Origin: Bacteriovoracaceae bacterium
Lineage (GTDB): Bacteria; Bdellovibrionota; UBA1018
NCBI GenBank assembly: GCA_947447665.1
Contig: CANFJX010000001.1
Coordinates: 337,911 to 401,910 of the forward strand
DNA length: 64,000 nt
Direction of reading: 5' to 3'
Both the position numbers and the translations under genes were made by a program. Under the pieces are notes generated by a model. The model was not told where the DNA came from. It searched no databases and worked only from the letters and a program-made list of their open reading frames with translations. Each line of letters begins with the position of its first letter. Within the stretch, counting starts at the first letter, position 1. Shown in pieces: positions 10,041-19,062 of this stretch.

Positions 10041-10969
10041 CTCACTCCCGTCTCGAAGGAAAGACCTTCACAAACTAACCTCAAACCTCGTTTTTTGGCC
10101 AAATCGAGTAGACTTCCACGATCCAACCCTTTTTGAGTCAAAACAATCAACGCATCAGACTGGAGCGCCCCAGTCCCCTTCACTCCAAGCACGCAAGGAT
10201 GATCAGACAAGGCTAGGCGATCCTCAGTCGTGGCTTTAACCTCCCACCCCGCTTGCTGAAGCTCCAAAGCGTAAGCCGTCATCACTTGCCCCAAACCTAC
10301 CGAGTCATTCTCGCGAACCGACTGAACCCCCTGGCGCAACAAACGCTCCAGCTCCGCAACCAGCTTTTGCCTAGACTGAGGGAATCCCTCACTACTCAAC
10401 TGTCTCAAATGCTCATGAGTCGGCACCTTGCGACCAGGCTGGTGAGTAGCCGAAAATACTAAGAGGTGGCTCCAATCAAAACTCTTCCCAAAGTTTTCGC
10501 AAGTCAGGCGGGACGGATCGAAAAACACGACACCCCCCTCCCACTGCGCGACTAAATCAGCCCCACTAGGTAAGACCGCTTCAGAACTCATGAGCTCTCG
10601 ATAGAGCCTCCAGACGTCATACCAGGAGGCTATCCCTGCAAGGTTTTCTCGGCAACCCAACTGATAAGCGAGAGCAAATTGGGCGGTAGAGGCGCCAAAG
10701 CCGCCCGCCCCCTCAAACGGATCGAGAAAATCAAAAAGTACTTCTGGGTCACCTTTAGCCTGAGCCCACTTGAGATACCTAGAAACCGGGGAACCCGAAG
10801 GCCACTCAATTTCGGCCCCGTGAGCTGGCCGAGTCTGCGCCTTAAAGCGAGGCCCCACTGCAGCTACCAACGCAGGCAGTCCAGCTAAAACCGCATACTC
10901 ACCCAGGATAAAAATCTTTCCCGGAATCGAGAACGACTCAAATGATGGAAGGACTTTGGGCTGCAACAC
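10022..10969 (-). CDS. Putative phosphomevalonate kinase (GHMP family)
   Basis: Likely converts 5-phosphomevalonate to the 5-diphosphate, the one step not otherwise covered in this operon. GHMP motif 1 (IPGKIFILGEYAVLAGLPAL) is clear. The central loop EGAGGFGASTAQF stands where PxxxGLGSSAA is expected. The C-terminal motif is degenerate (VKGTGALQSDALIVL). I prefer GTG 10969, preceded by GAGG at 6-nt spacing, giving 315 aa; another GTG 27 nt upstream has no ribosome site. It overlaps the end of hmgR by 32 nt and mvaD by 19 nt. The function is inferred from context, so a diverged kinase with a different substrate remains possible. Confidence 0.72.
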   Translation of the reverse strand: MLQPKVLPSFESFSIPGKIFILGEYAVLAGLPALVAAVGPRFKAQTRPAHGAEIEWPSGSPVSRYLKWAQAKGDPEVLFDFLDPFEGAGGFGASTAQFALAYQLGCRENLAGIASWYDVWRLYRELMSSEAVLPSGADLVAQWEGGVVFFDPSRLTCENFGKSFDWSHLLVFSATHQPGRKVPTHEHLRQLSSEGFPQSRQKLVAELERLLRQGVQSVRENDSVGLGQVMTAYALELQQAGWEVKATTEDRLALSDHPCVLGVKGTGALQSDALIVLTQKGLDRGSLLDLAKKRGLRLVCEGLSFETGVRCESRE

Positions 10970-12236
10970 GCACCGCCTCGAGGATTTCCCGCGCACGACT
11001 GAGGTTAATTGTTTTTTCGACTAATAAAATCTTTGCTAACTGATCTCTGACTTCTGCCACTTCATGAATTTCAGCCCCAGCCGCGATAGCTAAATTGGCA
11101 GCATGAAGTTGCATATGGCCCTTGACGATCCCGACCGTAGACAAAGCTTTGAGCGCTCCCAGATTTTGCACCAAGCCCACGGCGGCACAAATTCGAGCTA
11201 ATTCCTCGGCCTGCGTCACTTTCATAATTTTGAGCGCTACTCGAGCCACTGGATGAATCCGAGTCACACCGCCAGCAGTACCGACCGCAAGCGGTACTTC
11301 AATTCGTCCCACCAAATCAGCCCCTTCTACTTTCCAGTCCGTCACAGGCTGATACTTGCCGCTCCGAGCTGCATAAGCATGGATACCTGCCTCAACCGCT
11401 CTCCAATCGTTACCTGTGGCGATCAAAATAGGATCGATTCCGTTTAAAACCCCTTTATTATGGGTCGACGCGCGGTAGGGATCAGCCTTGGCAAAAAGGG
11501 TAGCTTCTTCGATCCCCTTGCCTAGCCTTGGATCAATATCTCGTACAATCACTTCGGCTACGGCAAGTTTGGTATCCACCAAATTCGACAGGATACAAAG
11601 CCCCACTCTTTCATGAGTCAACTCCTCAATCCTCGGCTTGAGGGCTTCACAAACCTGATTGATCAAATTAGCACCCATCGCATCGCAAGGATCACACAGA
11701 ATGTGGATCACGAGCATAGTCCCATCTTCACCGGGTCGAGGGACCTCTCGAATCGCAATATCACGAACTCCGCCCCCCCGACTCACGAGGCCGGGGATAC
11801 AAGCATTCGCCAATCCCATCAGCAAATCTCGCTGTTCATGAAGGACCCGACGAGCAAAACTAATATTTTTAACTTGAGGAAGCTGAACTTGGCCAATGAT
11901 CAGGCTGCCCTTGGAGTAAGTGCGAATACTCCCTTCGCGCCGAATCCACTTGGCGGTTGCACTTGCGGCGGCGATAATCGAGGTCTCCTCGACCGCCATA
12001 GGAATCAAAAGATCCCTGCCATCAATCGTGAAATTCGTCGCAACCCCTAGGGGCATCGAGAAGTAGCCCACCACATTTTCGATGAGATGCTCAGCGATAT
12101 CAAAGGACATCGGATTTTCGCCCGAGAGAACTCCAAGCTCATGCTCTGAGAGTTCACAAAGTGACTGAACTCGACGCAGCCTCTCCGAGCGCGGGAGGCG
12201 ATGAAATCCTTCTGTCAGTTGCCGCTGAATTTCCAT
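10938..12236 (-). CDS. Hydroxymethylglutaryl-CoA reductase, class II type
   Basis: Reduces HMG-CoA to mevalonate, or runs the reverse reaction in catabolic enzymes. The protein is 432 aa. Class II features: ENPMSFDIAEHLIENVVG at the N-terminus, catalytic Glu in PMAVEETS, DAMGANLINQ, catalytic Lys in THNKGVLNGID, Asp in GNDWRA, and catalytic His in VKGHMQLHAANLAI. Three consecutive ATG codons occur; GAGG lies 6 nt before the third (12236), which I take as the start. It lies between fni and the mevalonate kinases, which supports a biosynthetic role despite its class II sequence. Confidence 0.93.
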   Translation of the reverse strand: MEIQRQLTEGFHRLPRSERLRRVQSLCELSEHELGVLSGENPMSFDIAEHLIENVVGYFSMPLGVATNFTIDGRDLLIPMAVEETSIIAAASATAKWIRREGSIRTYSKGSLIIGQVQLPQVKNISFARRVLHEQRDLLMGLANACIPGLVSRGGGVRDIAIREVPRPGEDGTMLVIHILCDPCDAMGANLINQVCEALKPRIEELTHERVGLCILSNLVDTKLAVAEVIVRDIDPRLGKGIEEATLFAKADPYRASTHNKGVLNGIDPILIATGNDWRAVEAGIHAYAARSGKYQPVTDWKVEGADLVGRIEVPLAVGTAGGVTRIHPVARVALKIMKVTQAEELARICAAVGLVQNLGALKALSTVGIVKGHMQLHAANLAIAAGAEIHEVAEVRDQLAKILLVEKTINLSRAREILEAVRVAAQSPSII

Positions 12237-12273
12237 CATCATCCTCAATTACCCTTCTGACCTTTTTGCCTAT

Positions 12274-13320
12274 TCATGATCTTTCCAAGATTCGAACTTC
12301 TTTTGCTTGAAGCTCCTTACAGTTCAGAGATCCCGTACAGAAAAGCGCTGTCTTGAGCTCAAATTCACGGGTCTCCATCCATAAGCGAAGGCGTTCTGCT
12401 CCCTCGAGCGCCGCCTCCAGCGCCGGTTTTGCAAAACCTATTCGATCGGCACCCAGCGCGAGTAGCTTGGCGGCATCTAGCCCCGACCGCACCCCGCCAG
12501 AGGCCCAGACCTCAATGGACTCAGGCAAAGCCCGGGCGGCCGCTCGGACGGAATTAACCGTCGACTCACCCCAATTTGCGAAAGTAGTTGCCACCTCTGC
12601 ATGAAGCGAACCTCGGCCCGCACGAGCTCCCTCGATCCGGCCCCAGTGAGTCCCGCCCAATCCGCTCAGATCTACAGCGCCTAGGCGAAGTCCTGAAATT
12701 CGGCGGAGCGTAGCCTCAGAAAAGCCGCAACCAGTTTCCTTAAGTAAGACTGGCAAGCCCAGTTCAGATATCACTCGCGCAATAGCTTCAAAACTACCGC
12801 GAAAATGAGGTGTGCCTTCAGGCTGCACGACTTCCTGCAAAGCATTCAAATGAATCACTAGAGCTTGAGCTCTCAAGCCATCGACCACACGTCGAAGATC
12901 CCGCATATCGGCTCGAATCACTTGGCTGATCCCAAGATTTGCAAATAAAACTAAATCCGGCACCTGATCTCTGAGTTCTTTCCACGCATCGAGACCTGCC
13001 CCATTCTGGAGCTCCAAATCTCTCCTTTGGGAGCCGACGCCCATAGCCCAGCCTCGCTCCTGGCAGAGCAATGCCAACGTTCGATTAATTTGAAAAGCTC
13101 GCTCGTGCCCAGCTGTCATCCCGGCTACATAAAAGGGCGTTTTAAGGCAAACCCCAAGGCAATTCGAGGTTAGAGAAATTTCATCAAAATCCAGATCGGG
13201 AAGAGCCTCGTGAACCAGCTGAACGAATTCCAGTCCGCTCAAGCCTTGCGCCTGGTGAGCAAGATCGAGCGAGTGACGAATATGATCTAGCTTTCTTTCT
13301 TCAAATTGCTTTAAGTCCAT
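12274..13320 (-). CDS. fni: Type 2 isopentenyl-diphosphate delta-isomerase (FMN-dependent)
   Basis: Interconverts isopentenyl and dimethylallyl diphosphate using reduced FMN. The protein is 348 aa with a TIM-barrel flavoenzyme pattern: ERKLDHI near the start, FYVAGMTAGHE and GVGSQR in the first third, HLNALQEVVQPEG near residue 160, LLKETGCGFS, DLSGLGGTHW near residue 220, and EVWASGGVRSGLDAAKLLALGAD near residue 270 for phosphate binding. First gene of the mevalonate operon, with ATG 13320 downstream of a candidate promoter. The operon supplies IPP and DMAPP from HMG-CoA; no HMG-CoA synthase gene is in the window. Confidence 0.95.
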   Translation of the reverse strand: MDLKQFEERKLDHIRHSLDLAHQAQGLSGLEFVQLVHEALPDLDFDEISLTSNCLGVCLKTPFYVAGMTAGHERAFQINRTLALLCQERGWAMGVGSQRRDLELQNGAGLDAWKELRDQVPDLVLFANLGISQVIRADMRDLRRVVDGLRAQALVIHLNALQEVVQPEGTPHFRGSFEAIARVISELGLPVLLKETGCGFSEATLRRISGLRLGAVDLSGLGGTHWGRIEGARAGRGSLHAEVATTFANWGESTVNSVRAAARALPESIEVWASGGVRSGLDAAKLLALGADRIGFAKPALEAALEGAERLRLWMETREFELKTALFCTGSLNCKELQAKEVRILERS

Positions 13321-13356
13321 ATGCCTGACTTTGATAGGTTAAATAAATTTAGCTAT

Positions 13357-13386
13357 ATCATATCATGAATCGGATCCTCGGCGCAA
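13357..13386 (-). promoter_or_regulatory. Candidate sigma-70 promoter of the mevalonate operon
   Basis: Minus strand: TTGCGC (complement of 13381-13386), an 18-bp spacer, and TATGAT (complement of 13357-13362), about 37 bp before the fni ATG. It lies in the divergent 149-bp gap between fni and the lptC/A gene. Confidence 0.45.
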
Positions 13387-13469
13387 TCTCCAGCATCGTA
13401 GATCCCCGATCAACCTGGGCGAGAAAGGTGATGCTGTTTTTGATCAAAGTTTACTGCTAAATTCTATTT

Positions 13470-14576
13470 ATGGCCTTCAAATTCACGACCATCCGACCAC
13501 TCATCTTAGTGACTCTCTCCGTTTTGATTCTCCTTGAAATCGTCGTACTTACCCCATCGCCAATGGAGGACGTAAAACTTCAGACGGCTTCGACTCCCGT
13601 TGCGGGCATATTGGAGGACAATGAACCCTCGTCGATTCCCGACCTACCCCACCGCAAAGTAGCCGAATATGGGGTGAGTTCCTTTAAATACGTCTCCGTT
13701 CAAAATGGCGAAAAACAATGGAAGCTCGATGCAGAAAAGGCGTTCATGTATAATCCTGAAAAGCTCGTTCACGGGAGATCAATCAAAGCCTATCTGTTTG
13801 ATTCGGACCAAAAAACTACTGTGATTACAGGCTCAGAAGCGAAGTACTTCATGAATCAGAAAGACCTTGAGATTTTTGGAAACGTCCACACTCTTTTCCC
13901 TGACGGCTTTGAAATTTGGAGCTCATATCTTCGGTATAGGCCAAACACCCGTCACATCACAGTCCCTACGTCCTATCCCGTCCGAGGAGCCGGAAGTCAA
14001 TCGGGTGGGCAAACACTCGAGTTTTCGAGCCTTGGGCTCGACTACCAAATGAATGTAGGTCAAGTTTTGTTACCTAAAAATGCCCACGTCACTCTATTGA
14101 GATCAGCCACGCTGGACGCCCAAGGGGTACCCAACCGCACACTGATCGAATCCGACCAATGCATGATGAATCGCTTAACACAATTTGCTTTTTTCACCAT
14201 GGATCCGAGCCGCCCCTCAAGCACTCGATTTGTCCATATCACTCAACCCACCCTTTTCACGCGAGCGCGCAGAGCAGACCTCAACTACGGGGATTTCACA
14301 AATGTTCTAAAATACTTAGTTGCCTATGATGAAGTCCTGATTAAAGAGTCTGACCCTGACTCAACCTCCCTCAAGTACGCAACAGGGGGAATGGCCGAGT
14401 TTGACACTCGTAATGATACAGTGACATTGACCCAGTTTCCTCAGGTTTACCAAGACGAAGACACCGTGACTGGAGATATCGTACTTTTCCACCGTGACAC
14501 GGGTGTCATAGAAATCGAGCAAAGCAACGGGTACAGTCAAGGACAAGAAAGGAGCCCCGGTCCAATCGCACACTAG
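13470..14576 (+). CDS. LptC-LptA-like fusion protein, lipopolysaccharide transport
   Basis: Likely carries lipopolysaccharide across the periplasm between the inner-membrane LptB2FG pump and the outer membrane. An N-terminal membrane anchor (about residues 9-28) is followed by an LptC-like beta-jellyroll (about 60-190; WKLDAEKAFMYNPEK, LEIFGNVHTLF, LRYRPNTRHITVP). A second region (about 265-355) resembles LptA/OstA (ATGGMAEFDTRNDTVTLTQF, VTGDIVLFHRDTGVIEIEQS). The 368 aa length is about the sum of LptC and LptA, which are normally separate genes here. lptB follows 34 bp downstream, then rpoN and hpf, the order seen around lptCAB in many proteobacteria. A single long LptC with an LptA-like tail, with another lptA elsewhere, cannot be excluded. 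Confidence 0.8.
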   Translation: MAFKFTTIRPLILVTLSVLILLEIVVLTPSPMEDVKLQTASTPVAGILEDNEPSSIPDLPHRKVAEYGVSSFKYVSVQNGEKQWKLDAEKAFMYNPEKLVHGRSIKAYLFDSDQKTTVITGSEAKYFMNQKDLEIFGNVHTLFPDGFEIWSSYLRYRPNTRHITVPTSYPVRGAGSQSGGQTLEFSSLGLDYQMNVGQVLLPKNAHVTLLRSATLDAQGVPNRTLIESDQCMMNRLTQFAFFTMDPSRPSSTRFVHITQPTLFTRARRADLNYGDFTNVLKYLVAYDEVLIKESDPDSTSLKYATGGMAEFDTRNDTVTLTQFPQVYQDEDTVTGDIVLFHRDTGVIEIEQSNGYSQGQERSPGPIAH

Positions 14577-14610
14577 CTAGAGTTCAACCGAAGGATCGAG
14601 AGAAAAATTG

Positions 14611-15345
14611 ATGGAAAAAACGCAATTTCAATTAAAAGCCCAGGAAATCGAAAAATCTTACCAAGGTCGTTCGGTCGTTCGGGGAGCAACATTCACCGTT
14701 AATCAGGGACAAGTGGTCGGGCTTTTAGGCCCCAATGGAGCAGGCAAAACTACCTCCTTTTATATGGTGGTAGGACTGGTGAAACCGGACGGCGGGAATA
14801 TTTTTTTGAATGACCAGGACATCACCCGCTGGCCCATGCATCGGCGCGCAAGAAGTGGGATCAGTTACCTCCCTCAGGAGGCTTCAGTTTTTCGGAAACT
14901 GACAGCCGAAGAGAATATTCTGAGCGTTCTTGAAACTCTCCCCCTGTCTGCTAGGCAGCGCAGGGAAAGACTCCAAAGCCTCCTTGAAGAATTCAAAATT
15001 ACGGATATCGCCCGCCAAAAAGCATTTACTTTATCTGGGGGCGAAAGGCGCCGCGTCGAAGTGGCTCGGGCCCTCGCTCTTAATCCGGTATTTCTTTTGC
15101 TAGATGAACCCTTTGCGGGTATTGATCCAATTGCAGTTGCTGACATTCAAAGAATGATCCAAGGTTTAAAACAAAGAGGAATAGGGGTCCTCATTACTGA
15201 CCATAACGTTCGGGAAACACTGGAAATTTGTGATTTGGGATATCTACTAAGTGATGGTAAAATAATTGAGTCAGGGACCCCTGAGCAGATCGCTCAAAGC
15301 CGGACCGCACGGGAGACCTACCTAGGTGAGAACTTCCAACTTTAG
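14611..15345 (+). CDS. lptB: LPS export ABC transporter ATP-binding protein
   Basis: Cytoplasmic ATPase that powers extraction of lipopolysaccharide by LptFG. The 244 aa chain has Walker A GPNGAGKTTS (about residue 38), Q-loop YLPQEASVFRKLTAEEN typical of LptB, the ABC signature LSGGERRRVE, Walker B VFLLLDEPFAGIDP, and the switch His in LITDHNVRE. A TTG lies directly before the ATG at 14611; I chose the ATG. Gene order after the LptC/A-like gene and before rpoN fits the canonical lpt locus. Confidence 0.96.
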   Translation: MEKTQFQLKAQEIEKSYQGRSVVRGATFTVNQGQVVGLLGPNGAGKTTSFYMVVGLVKPDGGNIFLNDQDITRWPMHRRARSGISYLPQEASVFRKLTAEENILSVLETLPLSARQRRERLQSLLEEFKITDIARQKAFTLSGGERRRVEVARALALNPVFLLLDEPFAGIDPIAVADIQRMIQGLKQRGIGVLITDHNVRETLEICDLGYLLSDGKIIESGTPEQIAQSRTARETYLGENFQL

Positions 15346-15390
15346 AAACACCGAGCGCTCATCGGAAAACGGGAAGGTAAGATAAGAGCT

Positions 15391-16878
15391 ATGGCATTAG
15401 AGATCAAACAAAGCTTAAGACTTAGCCAGCAGTTGGTCATGACTCCTCAGCTCCAACAGGCCATTAAGCTACTCCAGCTCAATCGCATGGAACTTCAGGA
15501 AGTAGTCACCCAGGAAATGATGGAAAACCCAATCCTTGAGGAGCTCTCAGAAACTCCAGAGGGTGAGACAGGACCTTCCCCAGAGGAAACGGCCCAGGGT
15601 CCCGATCCTGAAGCAGAACAACTCCGTGACGAAGAATCCTTCCTCAAGCCGAAGGCTCAAGAAGAGCAGCTCGCGCCAAGCAAAGATGACTTCAACTGGG
15701 AATCTTATGTTGAAGAGTTCAACTCGACCTCAAGCTCAGCACCGTCGATGAGAGAAATTAATGATGAATTGCCCAGCTTTGAAAACGTCCTAACGAAAAC
15801 GACCTCACTTGAAGATCACCTGACCTGGCAGCTTTCGATGATTGCCATGAGTGACCAGGAGAAAAAGCTCGGCGAACTAATTATTGGCAACCTATCGGAT
15901 GATGGCTATTTTAACGCGAATTTAGAAGACCTAGCACGCGAGTCTGAAATCGAACTTGAAGACGCCGAAGAAGTCTTAAAAATCGTGCAAAATTTCGACC
16001 CATTAGGCGTAGGATCTCGCAATTTGCAAGAATGCCTCTCAATCCAAGCTCAATTCCTGGTACCGAGACAACCCCTGGTTGAGACATTAATCCGAAATCA
16101 CTTAAGCGATTTAGAGAGAAAAAACTATAACGCAATTGCTAAAAGTCTCGCCATTCCCTTCGATAAAGTAATCGAGGCAACGCGCGTTATCCTTGAATTC
16201 GAACCCAAGCCAGGTCGTTCCTTCAATTCAGGGGACACTCAATACATCACACCAGACATCTATGTTTATAAAGTCGCTGAAGAATTTATGATCGTCCTAA
16301 ATGAGGACGGTATGCCGAAACTCCGAATTTCGCCGTATTATAAAAATATTTTAGCGTCAGCCCAAAAAGACCAAAATAAAGTAACCAAGGAATACGTCCA
16401 AGAAAAACTTCGGTCCGCAGTTTGGTTGATCCGTTCGATCCACAATCGTCAAAAAACGATCTATAAAGTCACTGAAGCAATCGTCAAACGTCAGAGGGAT
16501 TTTTTCGAAAAAGGCGTTCAGCAGCTCAAGCCGATGATCCTCAAGGACGTAGCAAATGATATTGGAATGCATGAATCTACGATTTCCCGGGTCACTACTA
16601 ATAAATTCGTGCACACTCCTGTTGGAATTTTTGAGCTCAAATACTTTTTCAATTCTAGCATCAGCGCGGCAGATGGAAGTGACTCCCTAGCAAGCGAAGC
16701 TGTCAAAGAAAAAATTCGACAAATGATTCAAAAGGAAGATCATAAGGGTCCCCTTTCGGATCAAAAAATTGTGGAGCTCCTTAGATCGGAAAATATCGAC
16801 ATCGCTCGCCGGACTGTGGCAAAATACAGAGACATGCTTGGCATTTTGTCTTCAGGCAAGCGTAAGAAAATAATCTAA
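15391..16878 (+). CDS. rpoN: RNA polymerase sigma-54 factor
   Basis: Alternative sigma factor for -24/-12 promoters, needing AAA+ enhancer-binding activators. The protein is 495 aa. Region I is glutamine/leucine-rich (LRLSQQLVMTPQLQQAIKLL). Region II is acidic (about residues 60-120). The core-binding domain follows (LEDHLTWQL, IGNLSDDGYF, FDPLGVGSRNLQECL). A helix-turn-helix (DVANDIGMHESTISRVTTNK) and the RpoN box ARRTVAKYRD are at the C-terminus, all intact. It lies between lptB and hpf, its usual neighbours. No clear -24/-12 promoter was identified in the window. Confidence 0.98.
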   Translation: MALEIKQSLRLSQQLVMTPQLQQAIKLLQLNRMELQEVVTQEMMENPILEELSETPEGETGPSPEETAQGPDPEAEQLRDEESFLKPKAQEEQLAPSKDDFNWESYVEEFNSTSSSAPSMREINDELPSFENVLTKTTSLEDHLTWQLSMIAMSDQEKKLGELIIGNLSDDGYFNANLEDLARESEIELEDAEEVLKIVQNFDPLGVGSRNLQECLSIQAQFLVPRQPLVETLIRNHLSDLERKNYNAIAKSLAIPFDKVIEATRVILEFEPKPGRSFNSGDTQYITPDIYVYKVAEEFMIVLNEDGMPKLRISPYYKNILASAQKDQNKVTKEYVQEKLRSAVWLIRSIHNRQKTIYKVTEAIVKRQRDFFEKGVQQLKPMILKDVANDIGMHESTISRVTTNKFVHTPVGIFELKYFFNSSISAADGSDSLASEAVKEKIRQMIQKEDHKGPLSDQKIVELLRSENIDIARRTVAKYRDMLGILSSGKRKKII

Positions 16879-16917
16879 ACGATGTCGACCCAGTCCATGG
16901 AAGGGGCAGGAGTACTT

Positions 16918-17238
16918 ATGAATTTCCACATTACTTTTAAAAACATGAACCCTAGTGATTCGCTCAGAGCATTCATCGAGGAGCAATCACAAGGTTTGGC
17001 TAAGTTTTTTGATGGAAAAGTGACTCTGACCTGGGTCTTATCGCACGAGAAGCAAAATCACGTCGTACACTGCCATCTCGTCGGCGACCATATGGATTAT
17101 TACGGAGAAGGAACGACTCAGGATTTTAAAGCGTCGATCGATCTCGTCTTAGACAAGCTGGAGAAGCAAATTCAAAGACACAAAGAGATCGTGAAAAACC
17201 ACCTTCATAAAGGAATACAAAAAGAACCAGTTTCGTAA
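16918..17238 (+). CDS. hpf: Ribosome hibernation promoting factor, short form
   Basis: Binds the 30S subunit and promotes inactive 100S or silenced 70S ribosomes in slow growth. The 106 aa N-terminal-domain-only form carries FHITFKNMNPSDSLRAFIEE, then KFFDGKVTLTWVLS and DFKASIDLVLDKLEKQIQRHKE. ATG 16918 follows AGGAGTACTT, a good ribosome site. An in-frame ATG at 16882 would add 12 non-conserved residues. It is the last gene of the lpt-rpoN-hpf string. Confidence 0.9.
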   Translation: MNFHITFKNMNPSDSLRAFIEEQSQGLAKFFDGKVTLTWVLSHEKQNHVVHCHLVGDHMDYYGEGTTQDFKASIDLVLDKLEKQIQRHKEIVKNHLHKGIQKEPVS

Positions 17239-17247
17239 AGTCATTTC

Positions 17248-19011
17248 ATGACACGAATCCGTAATCATTTACCGGCCAGAAGTCTCTTCGTTTCCCTTAT
17301 TTCAGTCATTGCTATCAGCAGTCCCCTGGCCTACTCCGGTGACAGAAGTGAGGTGATCAATCTCCATGAGGACTGCACAAGTAACGCCATCAGCCCCCTC
17401 AATTTAGAGACGTTCCAGGCCCTATCACATTCAGTAGAGCGCCTCATTCGCTCCCATGAAATCAAAGACAGCCCACTCATCGCACAGGCTCGAGTGGTTG
17501 AACGTATCTCGGAATTCTTGCAAACCTACAGGCAACATCAACTTCAACACATCAGCCAGGTTTCAAAACGAAAAAAAATCAACCAAGCCTTTGCCTTTTT
17601 TTTCCAAAGGGACCCAGAGTCCAAGCAAACGCCCATCGAACGCATCGCCTCTATTTTCTCAAATTCAATACCATCCCCAGAGAGAGATCAGCGACATTTC
17701 AACCAATTCCTTCAAAAAATTACCGAAAGACTATTTGATCAGCAGGCCGAGAATCCCCTGCATTTCGTATCTCACGGGGTCGATCACTCACTGAACGTGG
17801 TTGATTATATTAGAGATCTTTACACCAAAAATCCAAAGATCACCGAGGCGATCAAGAGCAAATATGAGGTGAGCGAAACTGAGGCGAGACTCATTCTTGA
17901 AACGCTCGGCCTCAGCCACGACCTTGGGTATCCGGGAGTAGGCATGAGCGAAAAACCACTCCACGGGCCCATCGGCGCCGATTACATGAGAGAAACCCAG
18001 GAAGATTTTCTCGACTTTATTCACACTCAAACGGCGAAAAAGCAGACCATTTCTGAAGACATGCTCACCTCAGTTCATAATCACTCTGCAGACAAGATCG
18101 ATGAGCGATTCCCTATTAAAATCACAACAAAAGATCACCAGGTCATACTCGCTCAGCTCCCTGACCTTAAAGATGTGATCGTGATGAGGCACTTGGAAGT
18201 CGCCTTAATTGAACATAGTGCACTCACCGAAGAGGAAACCAAAGAAATTCGCAGAATTTTCGAAGCTAAACCCGAAGTAAAATATAAACAGGTCGAAACC
18301 GCATTTGAAGGAAGAAAGGCCGTTTTTCAACTCGAACACACCCAGGGGTCGTCTCCTGATTCGGCACACTCTCATCCCCACTCCAATTCTCATTTTGGTT
18401 TGCAATATAGCGAAGTAGATTTATTAAAAAATCCATTAGAAGCATCAATTCGACTCTGCGACAACATGGACATCCTGCCATCGCGAATGACCCCACTTCA
18501 AAGATCCCCAGCATTCAGGGCCATTTATCACTTACTGGGTCATGGACCTGACACCCAAGCCATCAATCAACTCGAACAGTCGAAAAATCTAGTTGCGAGA
18601 AAAATACTAGTCGATCGCGTCATTGAGAGCGTCCTCAATCGCCCAGAATACTCCGCCCTTTCTAACTTCAGCAAAGACGAAATCCGAGACAGCGCCTCTA
18701 GACTCAGACCCGTTGAACTCTTTCATTTTGGAGGAACGGAGGCCATTCAAGGAATTTCATTGAGAGTCAGTGATGGAGTTCCGGAAATCATCGTATTGAT
18801 CGATGAAGCTAAATACAACGAGCTGAACGAAATCAAAATGAGCGAAAAAAATGGACATGGTCAAGGAGAGCTGATTGGCGTCGGTGCCTACCAAATCTGG
18901 CGAGCCAGGGAAGCACTCAGCACCCTTCGATATGATGGGAAATCACTTACTTTAAAAGTAGTCTCGACCATTGGTAAGGTACTACCGTTTAATACCGAAC
19001 CCCGTAAATAA
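17248..19011 (+). CDS. Secreted HD-domain metal-dependent phosphohydrolase-like protein
   Basis: Function unknown; HD-domain proteins hydrolyse phosphate esters or nucleotides with one or two bound metals. The 587 aa protein begins with a type I signal peptide (RIRN n-region, hydrophobic core about residues 11-25, likely cleavage after AYS), so the enzyme should act in the periplasm or outside, which is unusual. HD ligands can be followed: His in VSHGVDHSLNVVDYI (about residue 175), HD in LGLSHDLGYPG (about 223), His in SVHNHSADKID (about 275), and Asp in RLCDNMDILPSR (about 408). A His/Ser-rich stretch SAHSHPHSNSH lies just before the last motif. It starts 9 bp after hpf, and two coiled-coil genes follow. 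Confidence 0.75.
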   Translation: MTRIRNHLPARSLFVSLISVIAISSPLAYSGDRSEVINLHEDCTSNAISPLNLETFQALSHSVERLIRSHEIKDSPLIAQARVVERISEFLQTYRQHQLQHISQVSKRKKINQAFAFFFQRDPESKQTPIERIASIFSNSIPSPERDQRHFNQFLQKITERLFDQQAENPLHFVSHGVDHSLNVVDYIRDLYTKNPKITEAIKSKYEVSETEARLILETLGLSHDLGYPGVGMSEKPLHGPIGADYMRETQEDFLDFIHTQTAKKQTISEDMLTSVHNHSADKIDERFPIKITTKDHQVILAQLPDLKDVIVMRHLEVALIEHSALTEEETKEIRRIFEAKPEVKYKQVETAFEGRKAVFQLEHTQGSSPDSAHSHPHSNSHFGLQYSEVDLLKNPLEASIRLCDNMDILPSRMTPLQRSPAFRAIYHLLGHGPDTQAINQLEQSKNLVARKILVDRVIESVLNRPEYSALSNFSKDEIRDSASRLRPVELFHFGGTEAIQGISLRVSDGVPEIIVLIDEAKYNELNEIKMSEKNGHGQGELIGVGAYQIWRAREALSTLRYDGKSLTLKVVSTIGKVLPFNTEPRK

Positions 19012-19062
19012 GGAAAAAAAAGCTCAAGATTCGAATTGAATAGGTCGATTGAGAGGGTAACC

